From: Cladocopium goreaui
Taxonomy: Eukaryota > Sar > Dinophyceae > Suessiales > Symbiodiniaceae
Direction of reading: 5' to 3'
NCBI GenBank assembly: GCA_947184155.2
Contig: CAMXCT020000515.1
Span: 25,001-89,000, forward strand
Length of the DNA stretch: 64,000 bases
Each line of letters begins with the position of its first letter. Within the stretch, counting starts at the first letter, position 1. Positions 52,297-64,000 of the stretch are shown here, in pieces. A model generated the notes under the pieces. The model saw nothing but the letters and a program-made list of their open reading frames with translations, was not told where the DNA came from and made no database searches. The position numbers and the translations under genes were made by a program.

Positions 52297-53586
52297 ATTG
52301 CTAGGATCTTAGGATCTCTGTAGATCAATGACCTTGTCAAACTTGTTCGACTTATCTTAATCAACTGGTTCTACTTGCATTTAATCATCCTTCACTGTGC
52401 GATATCTTCTCTAACCAAGAGGAGTCTTCGCGGTTCAAAGACATTGGGATGTTCGATCAAACCTAGTCATCCAAGATTAGTCAAATTTATCAGATCTGGA
52501 CCACTTTCTCTGGAATGCCGTGCTCGCTGCCGAGCGCAAACAGACCGTGACTGATCCGTGAACGACCCGTGAATCACTTTGAACCAACCGTGGGTAGGGA
52601 CAGTATACAAAGTCACGGAAAAGCAGGATATGAATTGACCTCGTAAAACTTGCGCTGAATCGCAATATCCGTGCTAAGCTTGCACTTTGGATGATAAGAT
52701 GTGCTAAGATGTGACAAGCGCTTTCATTCCCAATATTTCCCGAAAGGCAGACCTTTGCATTCGTGGCCGCTTCTGCTGTTTGTTCTGCAATATTCCGCAT
52801 CACTCTTTCACTGACTCTCTCGAACAAACCGCAACAGCTGCACTTTCTGTCTCATTTGAAGCACTATCAAACAGCTTTCTCATCGCATCGTATAATATAT
52901 ACATTAACAATGTATTTATTTGTCGTTTGCCATCAGGGCCATCAGCATCTACTACTGTATGCCGGCAGAGCCTTCAAAACGGTTTCCAAATATTTCCATT
53001 CTCAACGACCTTGGTCAACTTATCACATTGAATGTCCCCAGCTGCATGGGGTGAAAGATTCTAACATCAAACCACCACGAAACACCGAGGTCCCCATCAT
53101 CGTCACTGAAGAGTCTTGTCACTGACCCAGTGAGCATCCCAGAAGGCTCAAGCTCCAGATTGGTATAGAATCTAAATACATCTAAACGTCGTCCCTCTAT
53201 TCAGCGTCAAGTGTGTCAAGTTCTGTGCCAAGCAGCAATGGTTCCATGTTCACCCCAATGAGACGCTGGATGGTGATTCCGAGTTTCTTCCTCGGAACCG
53301 CGACGCGTGGCACGGCGGAGCACGGGGTGTCCGGCAGGGCCAACTGACACATGCCAGGGTCACATCTTGGTGACAGCGCGTGAGCTCACTAAGATCTGAC
53401 TATCACCCCTGCATATCCCATCTTTCCCATGCAACAGACAGGAGTGCCAGATGCAATGAAAGATAATGATATGATAAACCTCATCAATCATATAAATAGT
53501 GTTGGGGAAGTGCAAGCCTCGATCTGCAATGGCTCATTCACGCTTCATAAGCCAATTTCGGACTGCAGGGAACTTACAGTAGCTTA
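52297..53586. other. No gene recognised
   Basis: Several short frames around 52480-53125 without support. Nothing repetitive was noted. Confidence 0.35.
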
Positions 53587-53871
53587 TTAAAGCATCACGG
53601 GTCTTGTGTAGCCGTGGGTAGGCAACGCCATGCCTCTGAATACCGGGATGACATGTTCAATTTGCACAATCAGATGAATTACGGCACAAACATCTTTGGA
53701 CTTGCTGCGAAATGCAAAAACATGTTGTCGCACATATTTTGCCATGGGTTTGCATGTTGTTGCAATGTGTGTCATCATACCATTGTTGTCTAAGCATGTC
53801 CGTGCATTCTCGGCCAACATGGTACATTGAGGAATCCAGGAAGTCTTTATTGCAACAAAGGCAGTGGACAA
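53587..53871 (-). CDS. Uncertain open frame
   Basis: 94-codon minus frame from ATG (MSTAFVAIKTSWIPQCTML.. ..YVRQHVFAFRSKSKDVCAV..) to TAA. Residue mix is protein-like but codon use is AT-rich and no family was recognised. Confidence 0.25.
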   Translation of the reverse strand: MSTAFVAIKTSWIPQCTMLAENARTCLDNNGMMTHIATTCKPMAKYVRQHVFAFRSKSKDVCAVIHLIVQIEHVIPVFRGMALPTHGYTRPVML

Positions 53872-54752
53872 AAGAGGCTGCCTGATTTGCTCCTCAAGTA
53901 AAGTGGAGGAGGGATGTCAATTTCTTCGTATAGAGCCTACCATATTGCATCTTCTTCGATAATACCACACAACTGCATGAAACAACTCCTACAGACTCAT
54001 GGAGAGGGAAATGAAACAGACTCAGCACAGTGAAAGTATGGCCATGCGAGTACAAGATTTAAAAAAATCGCCATCCGTCGGCTCATGGAATATTAATTAG
54101 CATGTCCATCTCACAAACGCATTAGATCAAAATGCAAGAACCTCAAACGTTGTCAGACCAACAGAACACAAGCATTTCGACCAAGATGGTTTGATATGGC
54201 CTCAGAGAAAGCCAAGCTGCTCTGCTTCATCCTTCAATTCCTGCACCGTCTCGTGATAAGAACTATAAGAACTACCTGAGTGTCATAGTTGCTTGCATTC
54301 CCAGGTTGCACATAACAGCCACTCATGAACAGTTCAGGTTTGACGGAAAATATCAGAAACGTTGATGTGTGGCACCCAACAAACCGTACAGCCTTTTATG
54401 TCTGCAGGTCGTATCAAGTGAAAAAGTCACTCACCTCATGCATCTTTTGAGCACTTCAATTGCTTGGTTCTCTTCAAATTCTACACATTGCCAATCCAGA
54501 TAACCCTGAAACACCCTACATGACTGGCAAAAGATTGCGACGAATTACGGCACTAAAGTACCTGTCCACCATTTACCCACTGCAAATTTCGGAGCAGCCG
54601 AGGCACATTTGCAGCTCCGGCCACTGAGAAGGGCCACAAATACCTCACAAAAGAATGGCAACGCATCGGAGTCAATTCGAGCGCATGACAGCTTCACAAC
54701 ATCAGGATTGCAACGACCCAATAAGAACCACCGTCTTTTCTTCATCATGTTC
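53872..54752. other. No gene recognised
   Basis: Lies just 3' of the ankyrin gene on the minus strand. A minus frame at 54545-54829 overlaps the terminal ankyrin exon in another frame and could be an alternative 3' exon, without other support. Confidence 0.3.
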
Positions 54753-57700
54753 CTATAGCCCACATGTGCCGAAGCCCTGGTCCACCAAGGGATGTTCATC
54801 CCAGCGCCAAGGGACCGGGTCCAGCACACCCATCACCTTCTGGCGGCCCATTTTCTTGGCGTAGTCGTACGGCGTCTTGCCTTGCGATACGCAGCTGGAA
54901 GTGCGAGGGCCCGGTGTAGACGGATGTGGGGCTGAGTTTGGCCCCAAAATCCAGATACCAGTAGTATCCAGTAGTATCATTTAGATTCATCTAGTGTCAT
55001 TGCTTTTCAAGTTGTTTTACGGATGCTTCACGTTGATGTCTGGAGGACGTACTAGCATATTTCCTACATATCATATCACCCACTTTCACCCCCTATATAT
55101 AACCTTATCGTTGGTATCCTAATCGCTGTTTCCAAAATCATATCATTCTTAACAAGTTCTTACTGTGCCAGTGGATGCCACTGTCTTCTGTGGCTGGTGT
55201 CGGCGTGTCACCCCATGTTGACACTTGCCAAACATCCCACCACGACAGCGCCAAAAAAAAAAGCAATCTCCACAGCCTGAAACAAACTCAGAATACGTTC
55301 ATGTTTCTGGCTTTGCTGGTGCAGTGCATGCACTTGAGAAGATTCAAAAAAAACAATTCCATCTACCGCAAATAGCACCTATTAGTTTTATCCTGCCACA
55401 GCTCTGTGCACATGGCGCATTCAAAATCATCAAACAACTTTAAACCGAGTTTGTTCTTTCACTCACTCTGCATCAGATCATCCCTCCACTCCATTCCCTG
55501 TCGTCCCCACCGGCCGTTTCCGGGGACCCTGGCCTTCGCTGTCCAAAGCATCCACGGCGGCGCCCGCGGCGAGGAGCTGCTCCACAGCGGCGGTGTGGCC
55601 GTTGAGAGCCGCGTAGTGCAGCGGTGTCGCACCTCAGGCGCCGAAGGGCTCGGAGACGTCAACGGCTGGAGGGCTCCACCCCGTGGCTCTCCACCGCCCA
55701 CCCCACTGCAGTGGGAGAAACTGCAATCTGTGGAGTGAAGTCCGTGAGTTTCATCTTTTACAAAATCGTATAGCGAGCTGGCTCAATGGCAGCCACTATC
55801 GTTGCTGGTGTTGTGAAGATCACCAAGACTACCAACTGATGGAACCGTCCACAACAGAAAATCCGAAAAAGGGAAAACAGTTTTCTTACGACTAACTTAT
55901 CTCAACATATCTCAAGCATTTTCAAGCGCTCTTTCACACCCATACAGTAGGCCCATACGAGTAGCAAATGTGCAAGAGTTCTTCTCTCTCAAGATGTTTT
56001 ATGATGTCTTGTTGTGTTTCACATCGATGTCTTACCATCGTCATGCAGGGAATGTTTTGTCAAAGGTGGACATGGCGTGTGGACAATTCGTGTTATATCA
56101 TGTTATATCCCTGCAGTGATGGGGCACCCCAAAGATACCAGTGGATGCCACTGTGTTCTTGTCACTTGCCAAAATACCTCACCATGGCGTATGAGAAGAT
56201 TCAAAAAATCCTAATCCCACCTAATTGACACCAATCCTGTCACAGCTCTGTGTACATGGCGCATTCAAAATCATCAAGCAACTTGTCACCGAGTTGTTCT
56301 TTCACTCACTCTGCATCAGATCATCCCTCCACTCCACCCCCGTCGTCCCCACTGGCCGTTTCCGGGGACCTCGGCCATCGCTGTCCACAGCATCCACAGT
56401 GGCGCCCGCGGCGAGGAGCTGCTCCACGACGGCGGTGTGGCCGTTGCTAGCCGCGCGGTGCAGCGGTGTGTCGCCTCAGGCGCCGAAGGGCTCGGAGACG
56501 TCAACGGCTGGAGGGCTCCACCCCGTTGCTCTCCACCGCCCACCCCCACTGCAGTGGAAGAAACTGCAATCTGTGGAGTGAAGTCCGTGAGTTTCATCAT
56601 GTTTCATCTTTTACAAAATTGTATAGCGAGCTGGCTCAATGGCAGCCACTATCGTTGCTTTTGTTTGTGAAGATCGCCAAGACTACGAACTGATGAAACC
56701 GTCCACAACAGAAAATCCGAAAAAGGGAAAACCGTTTTCAAGCGCTCTTTCACACCCATACAGTAGGCCCATACGAGTAGCAAATGTGCAAGAGTTCTTC
56801 TCTCTCAAGATGTTTTATGATGTCTTGTTGTGTTTCACATTGATGTCTTACCATCGTCATGCAGGGAATGTTTTGTCAAAGGTGGACATGGCCTGTGGAC
56901 AATTCGTGTTATATCATGTTATATCCCTGCAGTGATGGGGCACCACAAAGATACCAGTGGATGCCACTGTGTTCTGTCGCTTTGTCACCTCATGTATTGT
57001 CACTTGCCAAAATAACTCACCATGGCGTATGAGAAGATTCAAAAAAATCCTAATCCCACCTAATTGACACCAATCCTGTCACAGCTCTGTGTACATGGCG
57101 CATTCAAAATCATCAAGCAACTTGTCACCGAGTTGTTCTTTCACTCACTCTGCATCAGATCATCCCTCCACTCCACCCCCTGTCGTCCCCACCGGCCGTT
57201 TCCGGGGACCCTGGCCTCCTTTGTCCACAGCATCCACGGTGGCGCCCGCGGCGAGGAGCTGCTCCACGACGGCGGTGTGGCCGTTGCCAGCCGCGCGGTG
57301 CAGCGGTGTGTCGCCTCAGGCGCCGAAGGGCTCGGAGACGTCAACGGCTGGAGGGCTCCACCCCGTTGCTCTCCACCGCCCACCCCCACTGCAGTGGAAG
57401 AAACTGCAATCTGTGGAGTGAAGTCCGTGAGTTTCATCTTTTTTTTAATTGTATAGCGAGCTGGTTCAATGGCAGCCACTAGGTTCAATGGCAGCCACTA
57501 TCGCTGCTGGTGTTATTAAGATCACCAAGACTACGTACTGGTGGAACCTTCCACAACAGAAAATCCGAAAAAGGGAAAACCATGGAAAACCGTTTTCTTA
57601 CGCCTAACAAAACTTATCTCAACATAATATAATCCAATTGCATCCATCTGCCATAATTAATAATCCTAGACCCCCAAAATGTCCCCTAAACTTGACTCAA

Positions 57701-60700
57701 CCACCCGAACCACTGTGTGACATACCCGCAACACAAACTTGCAACTGCTGTCTACTGGTAGTTGACTTCTCAACATGGAGTTTCATCCTTTTCAAAATTG
57801 TGTGGCAAGCTGGCTCAATGGCAGCCACTATCGTTGCTGGTGTTTGTGAAGATCAACAAGACTACGACTACGACCTGATCATACCTTCCAAAGCTGAAAC
57901 TCGGAAAAGCGAAACCGAACTGATTGTATGTCTGATAAAACATCATAAAACCTTATGTATCAGGCTCTTTTACACCCATAAAGGGTTAATCAAGGTTGCA
58001 CATGTGCGAGATCACCTCTCAGAAGCTGTGCATCCCAGCAGGGACAACTTCATGACTTCATGTGCCTGATTTCCTTCTAATTGTCCACCCTGTGGCTCTC
58101 ACCTGGGTTCATCTCCAGCTAAGGTGGCAAACACCATCGAATTTCATCCTGAAATCCGTGGCACCGCCTTCCCACCACGTCCGTCCTGTCGCATCCGTCC
58201 CGTCTCTGGGGGCCGCTGCCGTTGCTACCCTTCGCCTCCATGGAGGCGCTGGCGGCGAGCAGCGCCTGGACCACCTCCGGGTGGCCGTTTATAGCCGCCA
58301 GGTGCAGCGGCTCGTTGCCTCGGTCCGGGGGGCGCCGCTGGAGATGGCGACGAGACGTGCCAAGTCACATGAGTTGCTTCGGAGGATTTCGGAGGATTTC
58401 GGGGCTGAAAAATGGGAGTTTGGTCATGTTTGGTCCACCATTTCAAATTGAGACATGCATCACTGCCCATCAAAATCAAGATCAACTGATTGGGAAGTCA
58501 CACCTCTGCAGTGCCATACACTGCAAACCAGATCAAAGATTCACAATAACACACTACAATCTAAGCAAGAAATCATTAGATCCATTTGCATCCATCTGCC
58601 ATAATTAACAATTACTAGACCCGCAAAATGTCTCCTCAACTTGACTCAACCACCCGAACCACTCTGAATAATATTGTCAAACTTGTAACTGGTGTCTACT
58701 GGTACTTGACTTCTCAACATGCACAATCACGTAAAGTCCACTGAAGATTCCTGGAACAAAGTTCCCAAAACTGGCAGCAAATTCGATGTCGTGTCGCGTC
58801 TCTTCCGCTTTTTGCCTGTTGCACCGCCTTCCCACCACGTCCGTCCTGTCGCATCCGTCCCGTCTCTGGGGGCCGCAGCGGTTGTCGTTCTTCGCCTCGA
58901 CGGAGGCGCCCGCGGCCAGCAGCGCCTCGACCACCTCCAGGTGGCCTTCCTGAGCCGCAAAGTGCAACGGCCCGTTGCCTCGGTCCGGAGGGTGCCGCTG
59001 GAGATGGCAACGATTTCGGAGGATTTCGGATCTGAAAAACTGGGAGTTTGGTCATGTTAGGTCCAGCATTTCAAATTGAGACATTTATCACTGCCCATCA
59101 AAATCAAGATCAACTGATTGGGAAGTCACACCTCTGCAGTGACATACACTGCAAACCAGATCAAAGATTCACAATAACACACTACAATCTAAGCAAGAAA
59201 TCATTAGATTCCATTTGCATCCATCTGCCATAATTAACAATTACTAGACCCGCAAAATGTCTCCTCAACTTGACTCAACCACCAGAACCACTCCGAGTCA
59301 TAATGTCAACTGTGACATACCCGCAACATCCCGCAACACAAACTTGCATCTGCTGTATACTGGTAGTTGACTTCTCAACATGGAACCTGAGAAGGGGTGG
59401 AACGAAAGCCAGCGCTTGCTTTTTGACTCGCGCGGGGGCGCGTGAAACTCCACCTCATCCATATGGCATGGCTCAAGCATGAAGCGCCCCAACATCAACA
59501 ATTGCTATCGGGTCATAATTTTCCAATCATTAAATGGACCTTTTTAGGGTAAACTCCACGATTTTGTAACTTCTATATCCAAATATGTGTCCTACAATGT
59601 ACTGCGGCATTGTGAAAAGTTCTATCTCAAGTTCCGTAAATCCGCCTTTGGTTGCTCATTTATCTTAAAACAGCGCAAGTTTGCTCCCACCTATTGTAGA
59701 TAAATAATACCCGTTTTTTTGTGTGAACAGTGGTCATGTGACTTCTCAAAGTCTAAATTGTTTTCTCCCCAGAATCGTGGTCCATGCTTCTCCGCGAAGT
59801 TCCGCAACATTTTGGCCGTACGGTGAGAAATCAAAACATAGCTCTACTCGCAAAATGGGCAGTGCAAACCCAAGACAATATAACATACGTAAGAAAGGGT
59901 ATAAGAACGAATGAAAATCGAGGAAAACAATGCAAAACCCACGGGAAATATAGAACAGTGGCGAACATGCAGTCCAAATCAAAAGTATGTATATTTAGGC
60001 CATTTACAGACCTGGGTACCCCCCCAACCCCCCCCACCCCCCAAGGGTCTGGAAAATAGGTATTTTACAGGAAATGTCGCGGAATAGCATCATCCCTGAC
60101 ATCGATCGATAGAGATAATTGTTTGGCATTCCGGAAAATCTTCTCAGCTATCACACTCGCCAAACATCCCTTTTTAAAAGGCACACATACTATCACGGAC
60201 GTACAGATGCGTATCATTCCCGTCATTGCCATTAGAAGATTCAAATTCTTTCTCGATGTTTTAGTACAAGATTCACTTTTAGTTCTGTTTCAGCCTTCTC
60301 AGTACGGCCTCTTACAATGATATTACAGCATTTGTCTCCTAACCTAGGTGGCTCCTGGGCGCAATCTTCATTCCAATGCTTTGTGACAATAACCAGATGC
60401 CTGGAGCCTATGCATCACTTGACAGTCGACTCAGTTCTAAACCGGAAAGACTATTCCTTCCGTTTACCAGTAGATCGTTTTTGTAGTTCTTATCACAAAA
60501 CTACCAGAATCAGGGAGGCACCAAAAAACGTCAAACAGCTTTAAGCATTATTATAAATACTCTAATCTGCAGATTGTATTTATTTTTCTTACACTGTGAA
60601 CGAAATCACAGTTTTCTAACTTCACACAGATTACCATGAAACCAATTTTCCCATGCAACTCCTCAAATCTTACAACTCATACATCTTTTTTCCTATACCA

Positions 60701-63700
60701 TCCGCATCTTGCTCCAAGGTTTCATGGCAATGTCTTGTACGCGAGTCAGCCACTATTTCCTATCACCAAACTACATTGCTCATCATCTAACATTATCTAC
60801 AGAAACCAAATCGGATTTCCTGCTCAACTTTTCCGCTCGTTAACATTGTCTTGGTTTTCACTATATTTTTAAAGCATCTTTAGTTATAACATGTTCCTAG
60901 GTTTTCACTGTATTTTTCTAACATGTTACATGCCTCCTAGCATGTTCACGCGTGTCCTCCATGTTGTACTGTTTTCTACATCGTTTCCTCTAGTTGTTAC
61001 AAGCATTTCCTAGCTTGTACACCGTTTTCCTAATATTGTCACAACTTTTCTTCCAGTTTCCACTGCGTTTTCTACCGTTTCCTGTGGTTACTTTCTTCTC
61101 TTTTGTAAGTTTTCACTGTGTTTTGTCCAGTTTTTTTAATTACATGCTTCCTACCATTTTCACCGCTTTCCTCTATGGCTTTTTGTACCATTTCCTCTCG
61201 TTTCCTGCATTTCATGCATTTTCAATATATTTTTTCCAAGAGTTTTACCCGTCTCCTTCAGTTTCCGATCGTTTTTGCACCATTTCCTCTGGTTGTTATC
61301 GCATTTTCCTGCACTTTCACTGTATTTTTCCAGCATGTTTACTGCATCGTCATAGTTTGTTCCTAGCAGTCACTCCGGTTTCCTCCATGTTCCAACAGAT
61401 TTTGCATGGTTTGTTCCTAGCATTTTCCTCTGATCGTTATCATGCTTTCCTCAAGTTTCATTGTATTTTCCAATACATCCTCTTCGTGGGGTTTCAATAT
61501 GTTTTATCCAGGTGATCTATCAGTTCTTTCACACCTTGGAAAGACGTCCCATTCACCAATCAAACGGAGGTACAGTCATCCGATCTGCTGCTCTCCAACA
61601 CATCTCTTACTTTCATTCGGTACCATGATCACTCCACTTCTCCAACCCTCTAGCTTTTAACGTTCTCCACTTGCACTCGTCGCAATACATTTTCCTAGCG
61701 TTCTCAACACTTCTGCCACTACTTTCGAAACCCGGGGGGGAAGCAGGTCTGTAAGTTGCTATATTTTTGTCCACCAATTTCCAACACTTTTCCTCTTTTT
61801 TAACGTCGTTTTCGCAGATTTTCCTGCGCGCCACTGGTCTTTCCATCGTTTCCGCTCGTTAACATTGTCTTGGTTTTCACTATATTTTTTAAAGCATTTT
61901 TAGATATAACATTTTCCTTGGTTTTCACTGTATTTTTCTAACATGCTACATGCCTCCTAGCATGTTCACGCGTGTCCTCCATGTTGTACTGTTTTCTACA
62001 TCGTTTCCTCTAGTTGTTACAAGCATTTCCTAGCTTGTACACCGTTTTCCTAATATTGTCACAACTTTTCTTCCAGTTTCCACTGCTTTTTCTACCGTTT
62101 CCTGTGGTTACTTTCTTCTCTTTTGTAGGTTTTCACTGTGTTTTGTCCAACTTTTTTTATTACATGCTTCCTACCATTTTCACCGCTTTCCTCTATGGTT
62201 TTTTGTACCATTTCCTCTCGTTTCCTGCATTTCATGCATTTTCAATATATTTTTCCAAGAGTTTTACCCGTCTCCTTCAGTTTCCAATCGTTTTTGCACC
62301 ATTTCCTCTGGTTGTTATCGCATTTTCCTGCACTTTCACTGTATTTTTCCAGCATGTTTACTGCATCGTCGTTTGTTCCTAGCAGTCGCTCCGGTTTCCT
62401 CCATGTTCCAACGGATTTTGCACCCTTTATTCTGGTTGTTATCACATTTTCCTGCCAGGTTGTTATCACATGTTCCTTCACTGTATCTTTCCAGCATTTT
62501 CCAGTGGATTTTGCACGATTTCCTCTGATTGTTATCATGTTTTCCTGCAGTTTCTATATCCTCTTCGTGGGTTTTCAGTCTATTCATGCATTTTTAATCT
62601 AGTTTTCCAAGATTTTTACCCGTCTCCTTTTTGCACCATTTCCTCTGGTTTGCTACATTTTCAATGTATTGTTCCAAGAGTTTTACCCGTCTCCTTCATT
62701 TTTCCGATCGTCTTTGCACCATTTCCTCTGGTTGTTATCGCATTTTCCTGCACTTTCACTGTCTTTTTCCAACATGTTTACTGCATCGTCATAGTTTGTT
62801 CCTAGCAGTCACTCCGGTTTCCTCCATGTTCCAACAGATTTTGCATGGTTTGTTCCAAGCATTTTCCTCTGATCGTTATCATGCTTTCCTCAAGCTTCAT
62901 TGTATTTTCCAATACATCCTCTTCGTGAGGTTTCAATATGTTTTGTCCAGCATTTTTTTACTACATGTTTCCTATCATTTTCACCTCTTTCCTCCATAGG
63001 TTTTTGCACCATTTCCTCTGGCTTCCTGCATTTTCATACCTTTTCAATATTAATATTAATCCAAGAGTTTTACCTGTCTCCTTCATTTTCCGATCCTTTT
63101 TGCACCATTTCCTCTCGTTGTTATCACATTTTCCTGCACTTTCACTGTATTTTTCCAGCATGTTTAGTGCATCGTCATGGTTTGCGCCTAGCATTCGCTC
63201 CGGTTTCCTCCATTTTCCAAGGGATTTTCCATGGTTTGTTCCTCGCATTCGCTCCGTTTTCGTCCGTTTTCCAGGGGACTTTGCACGATTTCCTCTGATC
63301 GTTATCATGTTCTCCTGCAGTTTCATTGTATTTTCCAATACATCCTCATGGTCTCTCCGGCCACCAAAAAGGCGGACCTAGGGGGAATCGATACCCCACC
63401 GTCAGCAAATTGCCTAGTGGTACATAATCCAGCGTTTTCTCGCGCTCAACACAGGGGCACGGCGAGATTTCGTTCCCTTTCGGCAACCCCCCCCCCACAC
63501 CCCCTATTCTCACTTCGTTCGCAAACAGCAACTAGCCAGCTAGCTGGCTTTCGTAATAAATCTGCAGTATACTGGTAGTTGACTTCTCAACATGGAATAT
63601 GAATAATGTAAAGTACACTGTTCCTGGAACGAAGTTCCCAAAACTGGCAGCAAACTCAATTTCGTGTCGCATCTCTGTCACATTTCACCTGTTGCACTGC

Positions 63701-63847
63701 CTTCCCACACCGTCCTGTCACATCCGTCCTGTCTCTGGGGGCCGCAGCCAATGTCGTTCTTCGCCTCGACAGAGGCGCCCGCGGCCAGCAGCACCTGGAC
63801 CACCTCCAGGTGGCCTTCCTGAGCCGCAAAGTGCAACGGCCCGTCGC
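54753..63847 (-). CDS. Ankyrin-repeat protein gene, 3' part (seven exons)
   Basis: Minus strand. Six exons of exactly 99 nt each encode one ankyrin repeat: 63749-63847, 58880-58978, 58220-58318, 57216-57314, 56376-56474 and 55534-55632 (GNGPLHFAAQEGHLEVVEAL.. and DTPLHRAAGNGHTAVVEQLL.. types). The terminal exon 54753-54880 starts GKTPYDYAKKMGRQKVMGVL, a degenerate last repeat, and ends with TAG. All exons begin and end in phase 1 after GAG| (or CAAG|) and, unusually, before |GC (GAAG|GCCAGG, GATG|GCCGAG, AACG|GCAGCG, ATTG|GCTGCG), so all six internal donors look like GC. Ankyrin repeats bind proteins; the partner is unknown. More 5' exons probably lie beyond 64000. The exons at 58.2-58.9 and 63.7 kb are a different subtype from those at 55.5-57.3 kb. 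Confidence 0.75.
55388..57600. repeat. Three tandem 840-bp exon-intron units
   Basis: Units begin near 55388, 56229 and 57068 (CACAGCTCTGTGTACATGGC marks each). Each contains one 99-nt ankyrin exon and its introns. Units 2 and 3 are nearly identical. Unit 1 is more diverged and differs in exon sequence (HYAALNGHTAAV against HRAASNGHTAVV). Confidence 0.9.
58160..59340. repeat. Two tandem exon-intron units of about 630-660 bp
   Basis: Units around the exons at 58220 and 58880 share flanks such as CACTGCCCATCAAAATCAAG (58460 and 59090) and CTTGACTCAACCACC. Related flanks occur at 57640-57800 and 63560-63720, so the whole array grew from one ancestral exon-intron unit. Confidence 0.85.
59341..60829. 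other. Presumed long intron of the ankyrin gene
   Basis: AT-rich, with small open frames only. A C-rich run CCCCCCAACCCCCCCCACCC lies at about 60018-60045. Confidence 0.4.
60830..63345. repeat. Block-duplicated TTTTCC-rich satellite
   Basis: Units of about 45-60 bp (ACCATTTCCTCTGGTTGTTA, GCATTTTCCTGCACTTTCAC) form larger blocks. 60830-61360 recurs at 61845-62375 with about 95% identity by eye, parts again at 62650-62960 and 63060-63340. A separate 350-bp spacer lies at 61500-61845. Phe-rich frames (FLHFHCIFPACL type) are artefacts. All of it lies inside a presumed intron. Confidence 0.9.
63346..63700. other. Intron segment with ankyrin-unit flank
   Basis: From about 63560 the sequence (ACTGGTAGTTGACTTCTCAA, TTCCTGGAACGAAGTTCCCA) matches the flanks of the other ankyrin units, marking the start of a further unit. 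Confidence 0.6.
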
Positions 63848-64000
63848 CTCAGGCTCCGCTGATGATGGCGACACCACGCGCAAAGTCACAGGTCGGTCAT
63901 GTTCCGACTGAAACCCGTATCAGCAACGGATTGGGAAGTCACAGCTGCGCACCTATAACAACCTCCTCAACCTTCAAGCCTATCCCTTCTCAGGTGTCCG

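Noticed and set aside
60994-63381. Phe-rich plus-strand frames up to 173 codons resembling membrane proteins
   Set aside because: Translations of TTTTCC-rich satellite units; hydrophobicity comes from TTT and TTC codons.

Overview
The window is eukaryotic and most likely from a dinoflagellate, probably Symbiodiniaceae or another Suessiales. This is inferred from sequence features; no database search was possible. The evidence is: small phase-consistent exons separated by short introns (49-250 nt), one gene that appears to use GC-AG introns throughout, very heavy satellite content, a decayed Ty1/copia retroelement of the kind common in these algae, MITE-like elements that coincide with introns, and a strong bias of gene models to one strand (minus). 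Long open frames in the satellites are artefacts of repeats without stop codons.

Layout. 1-15 kb: AT-rich repeats, an AGTGTAAAG minisatellite, and small minus-strand gene fragments interrupted by short palindromic elements. The commonest element (family 1, seven copies of about 106 bp) has inverted ends ATACCCTCTGGTAA / TTACCAGAGGGTAT that contain a 5' splice site (CTG|GTAA) and a 3' splice site (CCAG|AGGG) on both strands. At 2811-2905, 13269-13362 and 13572-13662 removing the GT..AG part joins open frames. This is the best candidate here for an undescribed system: an intron-generating (introner) transposon family.

15-25 kb: two satellites (44-bp and 20-bp units), then a segment (17,998-23,810) holding a coiled-coil gene and a TIR-like gene. 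A diverged copy of the segment lies at 44,165-47,160, directly after the copia element. 25-33 kb: mostly satellites, including a nearly perfect 1.87-kb tandem duplication (28,551-32,300).

33.7-37 kb: a five-exon minus-strand gene for a superfamily-1 helicase-like protein with a Tudor-like N-terminal region. 39.4-44.2 kb: satellites and a frameshifted copia element (gag zinc knuckle, integrase, reverse transcriptase). 49.4-50.9 kb: a complete-looking three-exon gene with a HET/TIR-like region and C-terminal leucine-rich repeats. 54.7-63.9 kb: the 3' end of an ankyrin-repeat gene in which six exons are each exactly 99 nt, encode one repeat, share phase 1 at both ends, and lie in tandemly duplicated exon-intron units. 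Its longest intron (59-63.7 kb) is filled by a block-duplicated TTTTCC-rich satellite.

No rRNA, tRNA, CRISPR array, bacterial operon or prokaryotic regulatory signal was seen. Exon borders were set by eye from open frame, splice signals and phase arithmetic. Functions come from motifs only.
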